Shown here: piece by piece, positions 23,613-35,127 of the stretch
Numbering within the stretch: position 1 is the first letter of the stretch
Layout of the letters: each line of letters begins with the position of its first letter
NCBI GenBank assembly: GCA_946122785.1
Contig: CAMGYJ010000006.1
Location: 68,325,676 to 68,389,675 of the forward strand
Length of the DNA: 64,000 nt
Reading direction: 5' to 3'
From: Linum tenue
Lineage: Eukaryota; Streptophyta; Magnoliopsida; Malpighiales; Linaceae
The notes under the pieces: generated by a model
Databases searched by the model: none
Seen by the model: only the letters and a program-made list of their open reading frames with translations
Told to the model about the DNA's origin: nothing
Program-made: the position numbers and the translations under genes

Positions 23613-25429
23613 ACTGTTTGCTTGTCCCCAAGCAAACCAAGTCAGACACAAGGTAAGCTCACATATTTCAATCAACCAACATTGGGGACAAGTCATAAAG
23701 GCACAGAACACGTGAATCATACTGGTTTTCAAACATCAATACATGAACAACTTCAATAGCAACCTGGACAACCACCACAAAGGACATTCGAGTGCAGCAA
23801 AATCAAGCAACGGAAGGGTCTCCCTTCTGTTCACCATCCAACACAGACTTGACTCAACCACTCACTCAAAACAGTCAACTCATGCATCCAACTCAAGACA
23901 TCAGAACAGAGACCAAGCAATCTAGGTCCTCACCGGGGTACAAGAGTATAAAGAATATGAAAATGAATCACTCACTCTCGACCAGTGGGGTCAGGACAAT
24001 TTAATGCGAAAAATGCGCATGCTATTTCTCTCAATCCCTAACAAATCTTCACCACCATGATGGCAGCCTCTAAATGCTAGAGTTCACATATGGAATGTCA
24101 TCACTAACTAATCAGGAGGTCTTAGACACAGGTTCAAATGACTGGCTAGGGTCTTGGACATGGGGAAAATGCCTTTTAGGTGGTGGAAGTATTTATAGCA
24201 CAAGGTTCCACATTTCCAAACCCACACAATCACAATCAAACAAACCAGTATTCCCTTTCTGCTATTCTGCAATACTCAATATCTCAAGAGCACAAGGGCG
24301 AAGGAGGTATAAACATCAACATTTCCAAGCCAGACTGCTAAGAAACACTACTTAATGAGCATTATTCAGATTTTTGGTAGTGGCTCTCTTTTGCTTTCAA
24401 TTTTTTCTTTGTTTTTCTTTCATTTTCTTTTCATTTCTTAAGAGAGCCACCACTTCTGCACCTATTTCCAACACCTACCCAACTTTTAAGCACTACCTCC
24501 AACACTCACATCAAATTTAGCAGAAACAGCAGAGAATATGTAAAAATCACTCTGTGGAACCTTCTAAAAGATGCAAAAGGGTGATTTTTCATTATAGACC
24601 AAAAGAAAGGATAACACACGGCTCAAAGGGGCTGACTAGGGGATATGACACATCAGGACAGTCAACTTTGGTCGTGGGCTAATCCTATGCCCCCATCATC
24701 TTAGCTAGTGACAACGTGAATTCTACACATCATGGAAGAGGGATCTATCGCACAAGAAAGAAACGAGCAGGCTCAAATCTCACATGGCTACCTATATGCT
24801 CTATCTCACATTCTGATACCCTGAACTAGATGCATAAACGACTGTCAAGAACAAGTGATCAAATCAAGTCACAGTTGGTAAGCAAACAGTTGAAAGACTG
24901 AACCCCTAAATCATTCTACTGCACATCTCAGTCCTCATCATAGGTTGTCCTAGTCACAATCAAGCTGTCATGCATTAACCCGAAAACCATTCAATTCATC
25001 AACCAAAACACAGTGCCAATATGATCAAACAGCAGTACTTGGAGCCCTCAAATCATAAGATTCGGACAGCGGACTAGGCTCCAAGCACCCATATATACGT
25101 TCCAATAAATACAAAGAACCCCCCCACACTTAGATGCGACAGTGTCCTCAATGGAGCCGAGGAAAGGGGAACGATGTTACCGTGAAACAGTGGTCAGGAA
25201 CGCTGACTGGATGGCGGACCAGTCAATAGCATAGGACTGGACAAGGACCAGTCCAACGGGCACAGAGCTAGAGTCAACAAAACACACACATTGGGTGAAA
25301 GAAATCATAGTTCCAAGTCAACAATCCACACAACGGGAACAAGAAATAAAAACCAAACACAATACGGAGTCTAAATCTGGAAAGAAAGACAAAGGCCGAG
25401 CCCCAACTCGATGGGCTAGCAAAGCCAGA
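23613..25429 (-). other. Athila 3' non-coding region
   Basis: Lies between the extra ORF and the polypurine tract. No domain-bearing frame. It contains a stem-loop at 25038-25085 that recurs twice upstream of the extra ORF, and a second 'cccccacactta' purine tract (minus strand) near 25120 that could act as an additional plus-strand priming site. Confidence 0.6.
25038..25085 (-). repeat. Athila stem-loop, copy 1 (downstream of the extra ORF)
   Basis: Inverted 9-bp arms 'cttggagcc' and 'ggctccaag' enclose a 30-base loop containing 'ctcaaatcataag' and 'ggacagcggacta'. Copies 2 and 3 lie on the other side of the extra ORF. Confidence 0.75.
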
Positions 25430-26692
25430 TCACAGCTCATCGCCTCCATCACCAGTTGGAGGCGGGTAGTAGTCTTCATGTCCCGGGGACGCCTCCCAAG
25501 GGTAGCTCACAGCAGCAGGATCCATGTTCCAGTAGCTCATCATGTAATGCTGAGCTGAAATGATGCGGCAGCGAGCTTCGCGCTCACGGTCGAGGCGGGA
25601 GTTGAGGTTCTCCTGGCCAGCAAGGATCTGCTCGTTCTGGCGGGAAAGGGCTGCCAGCTGCTCGGCAATGTAGGTGGTGGGTGCTGCAGCAGACGGGCCG
25701 GCAGCGGAAGTGGAGGCGCTAGGCGCAGAGGGAGTGGTTCGACGATTCGTCCGACGAGTGGTCCGACGGGCTGCAGCATCACTCGCCTCGGGGAGCTCCT
25801 CGCCCTCTGGTGCACGAGGAACAGGGCGAGGAAGGCCCCGGATCCAGATCACGTCCCCTTCGCGCTGCAGTATCTGTTGGCGCCGGAGGGTGTCCGTGGA
25901 GAAGGGCGCCGCGGCCTGGATGATAGTGAACCCGGAGAGGTCGATGTTGTAGTACCGTGCCAGGGCAGTGACCACCGGCCCACACGCCAGTGCTCGACCA
26001 CACCGAGAAGCCTTGACGACGATCCTGGCGATGAGAGAGGACAGATGGAGGTTGTCCACCTCCTGGCTGATGGAGTGCAGGCAATGCAAGGTGCGGAGCT
26101 GAAGATGACTGGTGGAGCCCTCGCTGGGGGTGTAAGATTTCCCCAACAGCTGGTTGAGGATGCGCCATTCTGGGCGCAACTGAGTAGCCATGGTGTAGCC
26201 CGGTGTGAAAACAGAGCCTGCGAACTCCGGGAGGCAGATCCTCTCGAAGAACTGCTGGTCCCGAAAGATGGGGCTGTCGGGCTCTTCGATGGCCAGGTGA
26301 CAGGCGAAAGGTGGGAGGAGCCCCAGTGCCCGACCGAAATCATCATAGCTGAGGGAGTGAAACTCCCCACCGAGTCGGAACTGGATGGCGTTGTCGTGTG
26401 CACCCGCGTGGGCCCGGAAATGCTCGAAGGAGGAGTAGAACTCCCAGAGGAGCTCCTGATAGGTCGGCTCAGCGAGGCAGAGGAGGCGGCGCCAAGAGTA
26501 AGCGTGGATGGCAGCCTCCATTGCCTCGCGAGCACCCAGCTCCTCGAAAACCCTCCAATCGAGGTAATGATGCTGAACGACCTTGCGGCGTCGGATGTCC
26601 CGCAGAGTCTTCCTCTGGTCGGCGTCGAGCATGTTCAAGTACGTGTTCATTTTCCTACAGCCACAAAACAGCAGAAACCCAACAACATACAT
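25430..26692 (-). CDS. Extra 3' ORF of the Athila-type element, function unknown
   Basis: An intact frame of 420 aa, or about 406 aa if translation begins at the second Met (MNTYLN). It sits downstream of pol in the same orientation, where Athila-lineage elements carry an additional ORF. The N-terminal two-thirds (about 15-300) are helical and Trp/Tyr/Leu-rich with 'YQELLWEFYSSFEH' and 'FGRALGLLPP'. The C-terminal third has an Arg-rich run (ARRTTRRTNRRT), a Ser/Ala/Pro linker and a coiled-coil-like segment 'ALSRQNEQILAGQENLNSRL'. I see no convincing transmembrane segment, so an envelope role is not supported. A good splice acceptor ('tgtggctgtag', minus strand) lies just before the second Met, consistent with expression from a spliced RNA, which is an inference. 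Unlike gag and pol, this frame is undamaged. Confidence 0.8.
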   Translation of the reverse strand: MYVVGFLLFCGCRKMNTYLNMLDADQRKTLRDIRRRKVVQHHYLDWRVFEELGAREAMEAAIHAYSWRRLLCLAEPTYQELLWEFYSSFEHFRAHAGAHDNAIQFRLGGEFHSLSYDDFGRALGLLPPFACHLAIEEPDSPIFRDQQFFERICLPEFAGSVFTPGYTMATQLRPEWRILNQLLGKSYTPSEGSTSHLQLRTLHCLHSISQEVDNLHLSSLIARIVVKASRCGRALACGPVVTALARYYNIDLSGFTIIQAAAPFSTDTLRRQQILQREGDVIWIRGLPRPVPRAPEGEELPEASDAAARRTTRRTNRRTTPSAPSASTSAAGPSAAAPTTYIAEQLAALSRQNEQILAGQENLNSRLDREREARCRIISAQHYMMSYWNMDPAAVSYPWEASPGHEDYYPPPTGDGGDEL

Positions 26693-26730
26693 GGAAATTC
26701 GTCAATGGTGAGGTCACAATCATCCTCACC

Positions 26731-26773
26731 CGGGGCCCTCAAATCATAAATCCGGACAATGGACTAGGCCCCG
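26731..26773 (-). repeat. Athila stem-loop, copy 2 (upstream of the extra ORF)
   Basis: Arms 'cggggcc' and 'ggccccg' with a loop like copy 1 ('ctcaaatcataa', 'ggacaatggacta'). Compared with copies 1 and 3, both arms are changed so that pairing is kept (ggAgcc/ggcTcc becomes ggGgcc/ggcCcc). Confidence 0.75.
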
Positions 26774-26834
26774 AGAAAGGAAAAACATTCAAAACCAATC
26801 AGAATCATTCACCATTCACACAAACTCAAACGCA

Positions 26835-26881
26835 CTTGGAGCCCTCGGATTATAAACCTGGACAGCAAATTAGGCTCCAAG
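26835..26881 (-). repeat. Athila stem-loop, copy 3 (upstream of the extra ORF)
   Basis: Arms 'cttggagcc' and 'ggctccaag' as in copy 1. The loop is diverged ('ctcggattataaacctggacag') but keeps length and layout. Confidence 0.75.
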
Positions 26882-26999
26882 TGGGACAACCACAACTCAT
26901 GTTACTCGGTAGGCCAACCAAAAGATGAACAAACAAAGCAAGCAACATTGTAGGCCTACCGAATTAATTAAAGCACAAACCAATCCCCGAATTTCCTCA

Positions 27000-28043
27000 C
27001 TAAACCCACAATATCAATCCTCCACAAATGACAAGTAAAAATAGAGAAGCACACCTGAAGGCACAAGAAGATATCGCGGGGAAGGTGAGGGAAGAGCGGG
27101 AGAACACGACAATCGCCGGGAAACTCGCCGGGAGGCTCGCCGGAGTTTCGTCGCCGACGACTTCACCAGAGCCAAACTGACCCAAAACTTTGAGGAATGA
27201 TGCCCCAATTACCAGGAACGCGGTGGTGGTCGCGGTTTCTCGATTGGAGGTCGGAGGAGAGAGATCGGGCCTGAGGAACACCAAAGGGTTGCGGTTTTCC
27301 GGCAACCCAAACCACCACGAAACTCGACCCCACTGGTATAGACTTGTGGGCGCCGACGAGAGGAGCACGGGGGTGGTCTCGGAATTCAATTTGGAGCTCC
27401 GGTGAGTGAGATATGGCCGGAAAACCACCGGAGAAGAGGGTGGGGCGATTTTCCGGTGAGAAAGAGAGAGAGTTTGATCTGAAAAATGGGGAGAGAGAGA
27501 GGGAGTCTCGGCCGAGAGGGTTTTTAAACAGGCCTCGGGTGTAATTACGGGCAAGATTACGGCCGTAATTACCCCTTGGCCTGCCCGTAATTTTTATGCA
27601 GAGCGCAATGTGCCCCCTCTGGCCTAATTACGTCAGGGGGAAGGAGAATAACGGCCGTAATTCGGCCCCCCTTGCCCGTAATTTCATTGCCGAGGCCTTT
27701 TTGCTGTTCTGGCTTAATTACGGGCAGGGGGCAGAGGAATTACGACCGTAATTTGGCCCCCCATGCCCGTAATTTCATCGCCGAGGGCCCTTTTTCTCCA
27801 GTTTCTGAGCTGCAATTTCGAACAACCAAACCCAAACGTGCCCCGGTTCAAAAAAATATATCACCATAGACCAAAATAGACCATCCAGGGCACGAGAAAC
27901 ATTCCAGAAAGACTCCAGACAGACTCAATGACTCGAAAACGACAAAAATTAAAAAGGAAAAAGGATAGAAATGCAAACCATGGTGGGGTTGCCTCCCCAC
28001 AAGCGCTTCTATACCGTCTTTTAGCTGGACGCCAGTAGAGGAA
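27000..28043 (-). other. GC-rich Athila spacer between pol and the extra ORF
   Basis: The minus-strand frame 27000-27554 is Pro/Ser-rich with no domain. Between 27540 and 27790 lies a cluster of 'attacggccgtaatt'-type palindromes and 'tgcccgtaattt' words, the same vocabulary as in the LTRs. The region could act as an internal promoter or long leader for the extra ORF; this is inference. Confidence 0.6.
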
Positions 28044-31000
28044 CTAAGGGTCCTCGAGCTTGATCAGCAGCTCTGCGCGCTCGACAGCACCTCCCAAATA
28101 CAACTTGAGGAGGTGGCCATTCACCTTGAATGGCTCGGTTTGAGCATTGCTGATCTCCACCGTACCGTGAGGGAAAACTTGGGTGACCGTGAAGGGTCCC
28201 GACCACCTCGAACGGAGCTTTCCCGGAAAGAGTTTCAGGCGTGCATTGAAGAGCAGAACACGATCACCTACCTGAAACTCCTTCGGGCCCCTCAACCTCG
28301 CGTCGTGGAGACGCTTGGTGTGCTCTTTGTAGAGCAGGGTGTTCTCGTAGGCGTGGTAACGCCACTCCTCCAACTCCAGCAGCTGCAACTTACATTATGT
28401 ACCTGCAACACTCAAATCCAGGTTTAGCAGCTTAATGGCCCAGAAGGCCTTGTGCTCTAGCTCTACCGGCAAATGGCACGCCTTTCCATAGACAAGCCTA
28501 TAGGGAGAAGTGCCAATCGGATTTTTATAGGCAGTCCTATACGCCCAGAGAGCATCATCGAGTTTGGTGGACCAATCCTTGCGGGACTGATCCACCGTCT
28601 TTTCAATTATTCGTTTTAACTCTCGGTTTGTCAGGTCGGCCTGCCCATTTGACTGGGGATGGTAGGCCACCGACACCTGATGCTTAACGTCATAGTGAGA
28701 GAGGAGTTTAGTGAATTGCCCTTGAAAATGGGTTCCTCTATCACTAATATGGCGCGAGGTGTCCCGAACCGGGAGAACAGCTGCTTCAGAAATGAGCAGA
28801 CCCGTCTTGCATCATTGGTGGGCATGGCTTGAGCTTCTGCCCACCTCGAGACGTAGTCCACTACAACCAATATGTACAGATTGCCAAAAGATGGAGGGAA
28901 TGTGCCCATGAAATTGATACCCCAAACATCAAAAATTTCACAAATAACAGATATATGTTGGGGCATCTCATCCCGGGAAGAAATGTTACCTGACCTTTGG
29001 CAGCGGTCGCACTGTCGTGCGAAGGTGTCAGCATCCTTGAAGAGCGAGGGCCAATAGAAGCCCGACTGTAGCACCTTCCGCGCCGTGTGGTTTCCTCCAT
29101 GATGACCTCCAGTAGGTCCCTCGTGACATTGAGACAGGATGTCTCCCATCTCATGCTCCATGACACACCGCCGGATCACACCATCTGCTCCGATTCTGAA
29201 GAGGTAAGGATCCTCCCAGAAGTAATGCTTCATATCGGAGAAGAACTTGCGCTTTGCATGAGTAGCCATCCCCTTGGGTAACTGCTTGCCCACCAGATAA
29301 TTGGCAAAGTCAGAATACCAAGGGGCCACGCTATCCACCAGTGTCATCGCCAGCAATCGCTCACCCGGGAAGGAGTCGTCGATCTCTTCCACGAAGTTGT
29401 CCACCGGAGGGGCTTCCAACCGTGAGAGATGATCTGCAGCAACATTCTCGGCTCCTTTCTTGTCCCGGATCTCGATGTCAAACTCCTGCAGCAGCAGGAT
29501 CCAGCGGATGAGCCTAGGCTTTGCATCACCCTTGCTCATCAGGTAGCGAATCGCCGAGTGGTCAGTGTAGACCACCACATGGGAGAGCACCAGATAGGGT
29601 CAGAACTTGTCAAATTCATACACCACTCCAGGAGCTCCTTCTCAGTGGTGGTGTAGTTCTCCTGTGGATCGTTCAAGGTCTTGGACGCGTAGTAGATGGG
29701 CTGGAAGTGCTTCTCGCGTCTCTGACCCAGAACTGCTCCGACTGCATAGTCACTCACATCGCACATCAGCTCAAAAGGAAGAGACCAGTCAGGAGTCACC
29801 ATGATAGGTGCATGGGTAAGCTTCTCCTTCAGAGTCTCAAATGCAGCTGTGCACTCGGGAGTGAACTGGAATGGTGCATCCTTCTCTAGCAGCTTGGTCA
29901 ACGGCAGGGCAATCTTCGAGAAATCTTTGATGAAGCGGCGGTAGAAGCCTGCATGACCCAGAAAGCTGCGAATCCCCTTCACAGAAACAGGAGGAGGTAG
30001 CTGACTGATCGTCTCAATCTTCGCGCGATCTACCTCAATCCCCTGCTTGGAGATCTTGTGCCCGAGCACAATACCCTCACGAACCATAAAATGGCACTTC
30101 TCCCAGCTGAGTGCCAGATTAGTCTCCTCGCACCTCTTCAGAACGAGTTCCAGGTTATGGAGACAGTGAGTGAAGGAGTCTCCATATACCGAGAAATCAT
30201 CCATGAAGACTTCCATGATCTCTCCAACCAGTCGGTCAAAGATCGCCATCATGCATCTCTGGAAGGTCGCCGGTGCATTACACAGCCCAAATGGAATCCT
30301 CCGGTAAGCAAAGGTACCGAAGGGGCAAGTGAATGTGGTCTTCGCCTGATCCTCCGGTGCAATAGGAATCTGGAAGTAACCAGACATGCCATCCAGGAAG
30401 CAGTAAAACTCATGGCCAGCCAACCTTTCCAGCATCTGATCAATGAAAGGTAGGGGAAAATGATCTTTCCTGGTGGCGTCGTTCAGGCGCCGGTAATCGA
30501 TGCAGACTCTCCAGCCGGTCACGGTCCGCATCGGGATCAACTCCTTCTTCTCATTCGGGACCACAGTCATCCCGCCTTTCTTCAGGACCACCTGAGTGGG
30601 GCTGACCCACTTGCTATCAGATATAGCAAAGATGATCCCTGCATCCATGAGCTTCACAATCTCTGCCCGGACCACTGCCTCCAAGTTAGGAGACAATCTC
30701 CTCTGTGGCTGCCTGACTGGCTTAACCTCATCCTCCATCAAAATTCCGTGGGAGCAGAAGGATGGGCTAATGCCTCTGATGTCTGTGATCTTCCATGCCA
30801 TGGCCCGGGCATACTTCTGCAGCAGAGCCACCAGCCTGCTCTTCTGCTCGGGTGTCAGATACGAGCTAATAATAACCGGGAGCTTATTCCCCTCCCGGAG
30901 AAATGCATACTCCAGGTGAGATGGGAGGGGCTTAAGCTCCAACTCTGGTGGCTCCTCCAATGATGTAGCGAGCCGGGGCGAGATGGGGATCGACTTGAAT

Positions 31001-31977
31001 GGCATCTCTCGCCCCTCGATTGCAGCCTCATCCAGCTCTGCAAGCTGCTCCTCCAGCTGCACATCCTGTGATGCCTGTTTCCCTAGCAAAAGACAACGCT
31101 CAAAGAAATCATCAGTACCTGCACTCGTGATGGCGAGTGCGGTCTCAAAATCAGCAACAACATCACAGTAATCTAGATCATCATGGAGCTGGGGGTGTTT
31201 CATATTATCAGAAACAGAGAAGGTGATTTGTTCACCCCCAGCTCTCAAAATCAGTTTTCCATCATTAACATCAATAAGCGCCTTGGCGGTGGCGAGAAAA
31301 GGTCTACCCAGTATCAATGGCACATCAACATCCTCATTTATGTCCAAAATCACAAAATCAACAGGATATGAAAATGGCCCTACTGCGACTATCAAGTCCT
31401 CTGCTATACCCCTAGGATGCACAATGGATCTATCAGCAAGCTGGATGCTCATCCTAGTATCACTGGGTTCACCTAGGCCTAGCTTTTTAAACAGTTTATA
31501 AGGCATGACATTTATGCTAGCGCCTAAATCCGCCAAGGACTTCCCTACATGCAAACTACCAATCATGCAAGGGATAGTGAAACTCCCTGGGTCTTTTCGC
31601 TTCTCTGGTACTTTGTTCTGCAGGATGGCAGAACACTCCTCGTTGAGCATCACTGTTGACAGCTCCCCAAGCTTCCTCTTGTTGGTGAGGAGATCCTTCA
31701 TGAATTTGGCATACTTGGGCATCTTCGATAATGCCTCCACGAAGGGCATGCTAATGTTTACCTGCTTCAGCATTGCCATGAATTTGGCAAACTCAGTCTC
31801 CAGTCGGTCCTTGTGCAACCGAGTAGGAAAGGGAAGCTGTGGTACATACTCCTTCACCACTGGTTGCGGTTTAGGAGCATGCACCTCAACCTCCTTCTCC
31901 ATTTCTTCCTGATTAGCTGGAAGTGCTGAAGCAGGGGTATCTCTCTCCTCTGCACGAACAGGTGGATCGGCAGTCAC
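28044..31977 (-). pseudogene. pol of the Athila-type element, broken
   Basis: The first block (31977-29539) holds an aspartic protease ('DLGASINVMP', near residue 150), reverse transcriptase with 'FMDDF' at about 591-595, and RNase H ('CDVSDYAVGAVLG', 'TTTEKELL'). Coding then shifts frame: a single-base loss near 29635 and a nearby TGA around 29608 separate it from the rest of RNase H ('VVYTDHSAIRYL') and the integrase zinc-binding HHCC region ('GHHGGNHTARK', 'CDRCQ') and catalytic core ('DVWGINFMG'). A second single-base loss near 28747 breaks the integrase core before '[10 protein letters not shown]'; the integrase C-terminal region ends at 28044. The copy therefore cannot make a complete polymerase. 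The TGA fits a CpG-to-TpG change. Confidence 0.9.
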
Positions 31978-33442
31978 CTTGCCACTCCTAATCGTGATGG
32001 CACTGCAGTTGGCATTCGGGTCCTGCGGGTGAGGATGGTCTGACCAGGCAAGGTACTAGGAGTCCTCTGGGCTACAGCCTGGGCAACACTCCCAAGCTGG
32101 GTCTGTATATCCTGCAGCACAGCCTGCGTGTTTCTCTGACCAGCTTCTAGCTCCAAGAATTTGCCTGAAGCTTTCTCCATGAATTGCTTAATGTTATTGA
32201 ACTTATTTGCGCTGGAGGTGGCCAGAGAACCCACCAAATCTCGCAATTCCGCCATCTGGTCACTCTGTACTAGGGCTGCTGGTGCTGCTCCTGTCTGCTG
32301 AAATGGTCGCACCTGTGACTGAGGTGGAACTGGCCCCTGTCTGGGCTGGTAGAGTGGCTGCTGTGGCTGCTGAAATTGCCCCTGTCTGGGCTGGTACGGA
32401 GACCTCTGGAAACCAGGTGGTCCCTGGGGAGCTGGTGGTTTGCGATTTGCCCCAGCCCAAGAAAAGTTAGGATGCTGGCGCCACCCCTCGTTATAGGTGT
32501 TGCTGTAGGGGTCGAAGCGCCTGGCATTACTGATGAAGTTCACCTGCTCCTGGGGAGTAGACGATTCCCTCATCGCTTGGCAGTCCTCCACGGTGTGATG
32601 GGAGCTCTCACACCACTGGCAATGCATCGCCTGCGGCTGTCCTGTACATGCAATCAAACCAGAACGATCGATAGCTGAAACCAGCTTCGATACCACCTGC
32701 ACCAAATCAGATGACTGGGTGCCTACAGCATGCACACCCCGTCCTGGTGCTCGTCTCGATCTCCTGGCAGTGCCCCAATCGTACCCGTTCTCCGCCATCT
32801 CCTCAAAGAGTTGATTCAGCTATGGCGGGGTTTTGGTCAGCATGTTCCCGGCACAAACCGAGTCAATCAGCTGCTTGTCCTCCGGGAAGAGGGCGTGATA
32901 GAAGGTGCCCACCTTGAACGCATCGTTGAAACCATGATTGGGACACCTGAGGAAAAGACTGGTGTATCTCTCCCAAGCATCCCTGATGGTCTCATCCTCA
33001 TCCTGAGCAAAATGGGTAATCTGCTTCTGAAGATCAGCCGTCTTGGATGGAGGATGGTAGCGGGTGAGGAACTTGTCCGCCAGGTTGGCGAACGTGGCGA
33101 TAGAGCCCGGAGGTCGAGTATCTAGCCACTCCTTGGCTTGCCCCTCCAGAGTGAATGGGAAGTACCTCAGCTGGATGGCATCTGCTGGTACCCCATTGAT
33201 CTTGATTCCATCGATGAGCTCATGAAATCGCCTGAGATGTGATCGGGGGCACTCCCCTCCTTACCACGGAACACCACTGAACCGCGCAGCATGGTGATTA
33301 CTGAGGTGCTCACCTCAAAATTGTTGGCTGGGACATGAGGGTGTTGAATGGGTGACCTCATGTCCGCAGCTCTAGCGGTCCAGTAGGATCCCATGGTCTG
33401 CTCCTCTGGATTGATCACATCATGGTTCTGTGGATCAGCCAT
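31974..33442 (-). pseudogene. gag of the Athila-type element, broken
   Basis: Begins with 'MADPQNHDVINPEEQ' at 33442. A frameshift around 33250 interrupts the capsid region, which resumes with the retrotransposon gag signature ('FPFTLEGQAKEWL', 'DAWERYTSLFLRCPNHG'). A TAG stop at 32820-32822 interrupts it again before 'LNQLFEEMAENGYDWG'. A Cys-rich 'CQWCESSHHTVEDC' motif (zinc-knuckle-like) follows, then a Gln/Pro-rich stretch. Its stop codon overlaps the start of the pol frame by a few bases in a different frame; whether that was a programmed shift or is another lesion cannot be told. Confidence 0.88.
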
Positions 33443-33711
33443 CTCTTCTTCTTCTTCTTCTTCTTCGATCTGCAGCTGTGATAGCGCCTCCTCTGCAGCC
33501 AGTCGCGCCTTTAGAGCCCGCTTGAAGTTCCTGCAGGTTCGTTCAAGTTCCTGGTCTAATGGCAGACGATCTCCCGACTGGCTGCGGATAATGCACTACC
33601 TGCACACAATCAGCAGAAGCAACCCGTGAAGGCACACAGGTGGACGAAAAAAATGCAATAAAGAAAAAGCTAGAGTAACAAATTCTCACGTTTCCCCAAT
33701 AACCTAGAGGG

Positions 33712-33735
33712 TCCCCGGCAACGGCGCCAAAAACT
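33712..33735 (-). other. Primer-binding site (tRNA-Asp type) of the Athila element
   Basis: On the minus strand, just after the 5' LTR, the sequence reads 'tggcgccgttgccgggga', the tRNA-Asp-complementary primer site typical of Athila/Tat gypsy elements. Confidence 0.85.
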
Positions 33736-35122
33736 TGACACGCCAAAACACAACACCAAACTGCGACCAAGTGTAATCGCAGTCCGGGAATGCAGTAACA
33801 GGCAAGTTCTATTATCAACCCGGGGTCTAGATCTACTGCTTACTCCGTGATTGTCTATTATCTAGCCAACTAATTCGATTGATTGTTGTTTAAAGCAAAA
33901 GCAGTAAGAAAGCAGGAAATGGTTCGGTTTTCAAAAGCAGGAAAGAGTCACTCGGGAATGAGTCCCCCTAGCTCCTTAGTTAGGTTCAATTGTAATTACC
34001 CTGGGTTGATTCACTGTTGATTAGACTGCGGAAGATCCGACAGTAGCTTGGAATCTCTTAAGCTGACCAAGCCCTCTCAGTCTAACTACCCGGCAGACGG
34101 CTAGTCTTCACCAAGATAGAAAGCTAAGGCTATGAACACAGAACTCCACTACTGGAATTGAATTCCAGTACAAAGCAGCAAACTGGCTAACTCTCGTATA
34201 ACCAATCTCCTGCTATCGAATGAAGAGGCTCTAACAACCTAATCAGATTCTATTTATCTCAGGTTGCAGCAGAAATCGAGAAAAGCTGATCAGACTTCAA
34301 TCAATTCAATAAACATGCATCATTAGATTAAAACCAAACAGTATAATCATCCCAAGTCATTACAATCAAATCCCTAACACAAGGAACTAGGGTTCTTCAT
34401 ACCCAAGTGAGAGAAAGGTTCTACTCCATAGAGAGAGAAAGGAAAACAGAAATCAGAGTAGTCATACTCATAAAGATGAGGAAAATCTGCTCTGGGATGT
34501 CAATCTTCACTCCTGGGGACGCAATCTGGGCTTCAATGGTGACAAATCCACTCCAAATAGCTCCTAGGGTTTGTTCTTCGCTCTTTCTCTCTCTAAAACT
34601 CTGTCTTTGCTCTAGAAACTCGAATCCTTCTTCCTTGGCTCGAATCTGCCTCCAAAAACCCGACTCTGGGCGAATTACGGGCTGAATTACGGCCGTAATC
34701 ACGGCCTGCCCGTAATTTCCCCAAAACGCACGTTTCAATTTACTCTGAAGGAGAAGGATCTACGCCCGTAATTCCACAATTACCGCCAGTATTTTAGGAA
34801 TTACGGTCGTAATTCTTTGGATGCTTGCCCGTAATTTTAGTGCCGAGGAGAATTCTTGGGAAAGAGGCTCGACATCGGTTTTACGGGCATGCCCTGGCCA
34901 ATTACGGTCGTAATTTGGCAGGGGCTGCCCGTAATTTGTCCTGTGAATCGCCATCTGACCTACAAATGACCCGAAACTTGCGCCTATGCACCTCTTTACT
35001 TGCTAGGACCTGAAATACGACAAAACAACACAACCTAGCGTAAAATAGGCCAAGGAACAATCAATTCGAGCCAAAATGGACAGGAAACCAGAGTGAAAAC
35101 ACGTGCAAATACGATGCTATCA
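33736..35122 (-). repeat. 5' LTR of the Athila-type element
   Basis: 1387 bp, near-identical partner of 22235-23596. It carries an extra ~22 bp near 35065-35090. The cluster of 'attacggncgtaat' palindromes is at about 34670-34940. Confidence 0.93.
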
Positions 35123-35127
35123 CCCAA

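Larger units (their letters stand above)
22235..35122 (-). mobile_element. Athila-type Ty3/gypsy LTR retrotransposon, full-length but broken
   Basis: Flanked by the 5-bp target duplication 'cccaa' (22230-22234 and 35123-35127). The LTRs at 22235-23596 and 33736-35122 start TGACAC and end TATCA on the plus strand. The order on the minus strand is 5' LTR, tRNA-Asp-type primer site, gag, pol (protease, reverse transcriptase, RNase H, integrase), a GC-rich spacer, an extra ORF, a long 3' region and the 3' LTR. The primer site and the extra ORF after pol point to the Athila lineage. By eye the LTRs differ by about 17 substitutions and two small indels over about 1360 bp, so the insertion is young. 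Gag and pol carry stops and frameshifts, so this copy is not autonomous. Confidence 0.93.

Noticed and set aside
25877..26749. 290-aa plus-strand open frame
   Set aside because: It is the antisense shadow of the Athila extra ORF; its sequence has no domain and GC-rich codons make open frames on both strands.
27000..27554. 184-aa frame in the Athila spacer
   Set aside because: Pro/Ser-rich with no family signature; more like a long leader than a protein.
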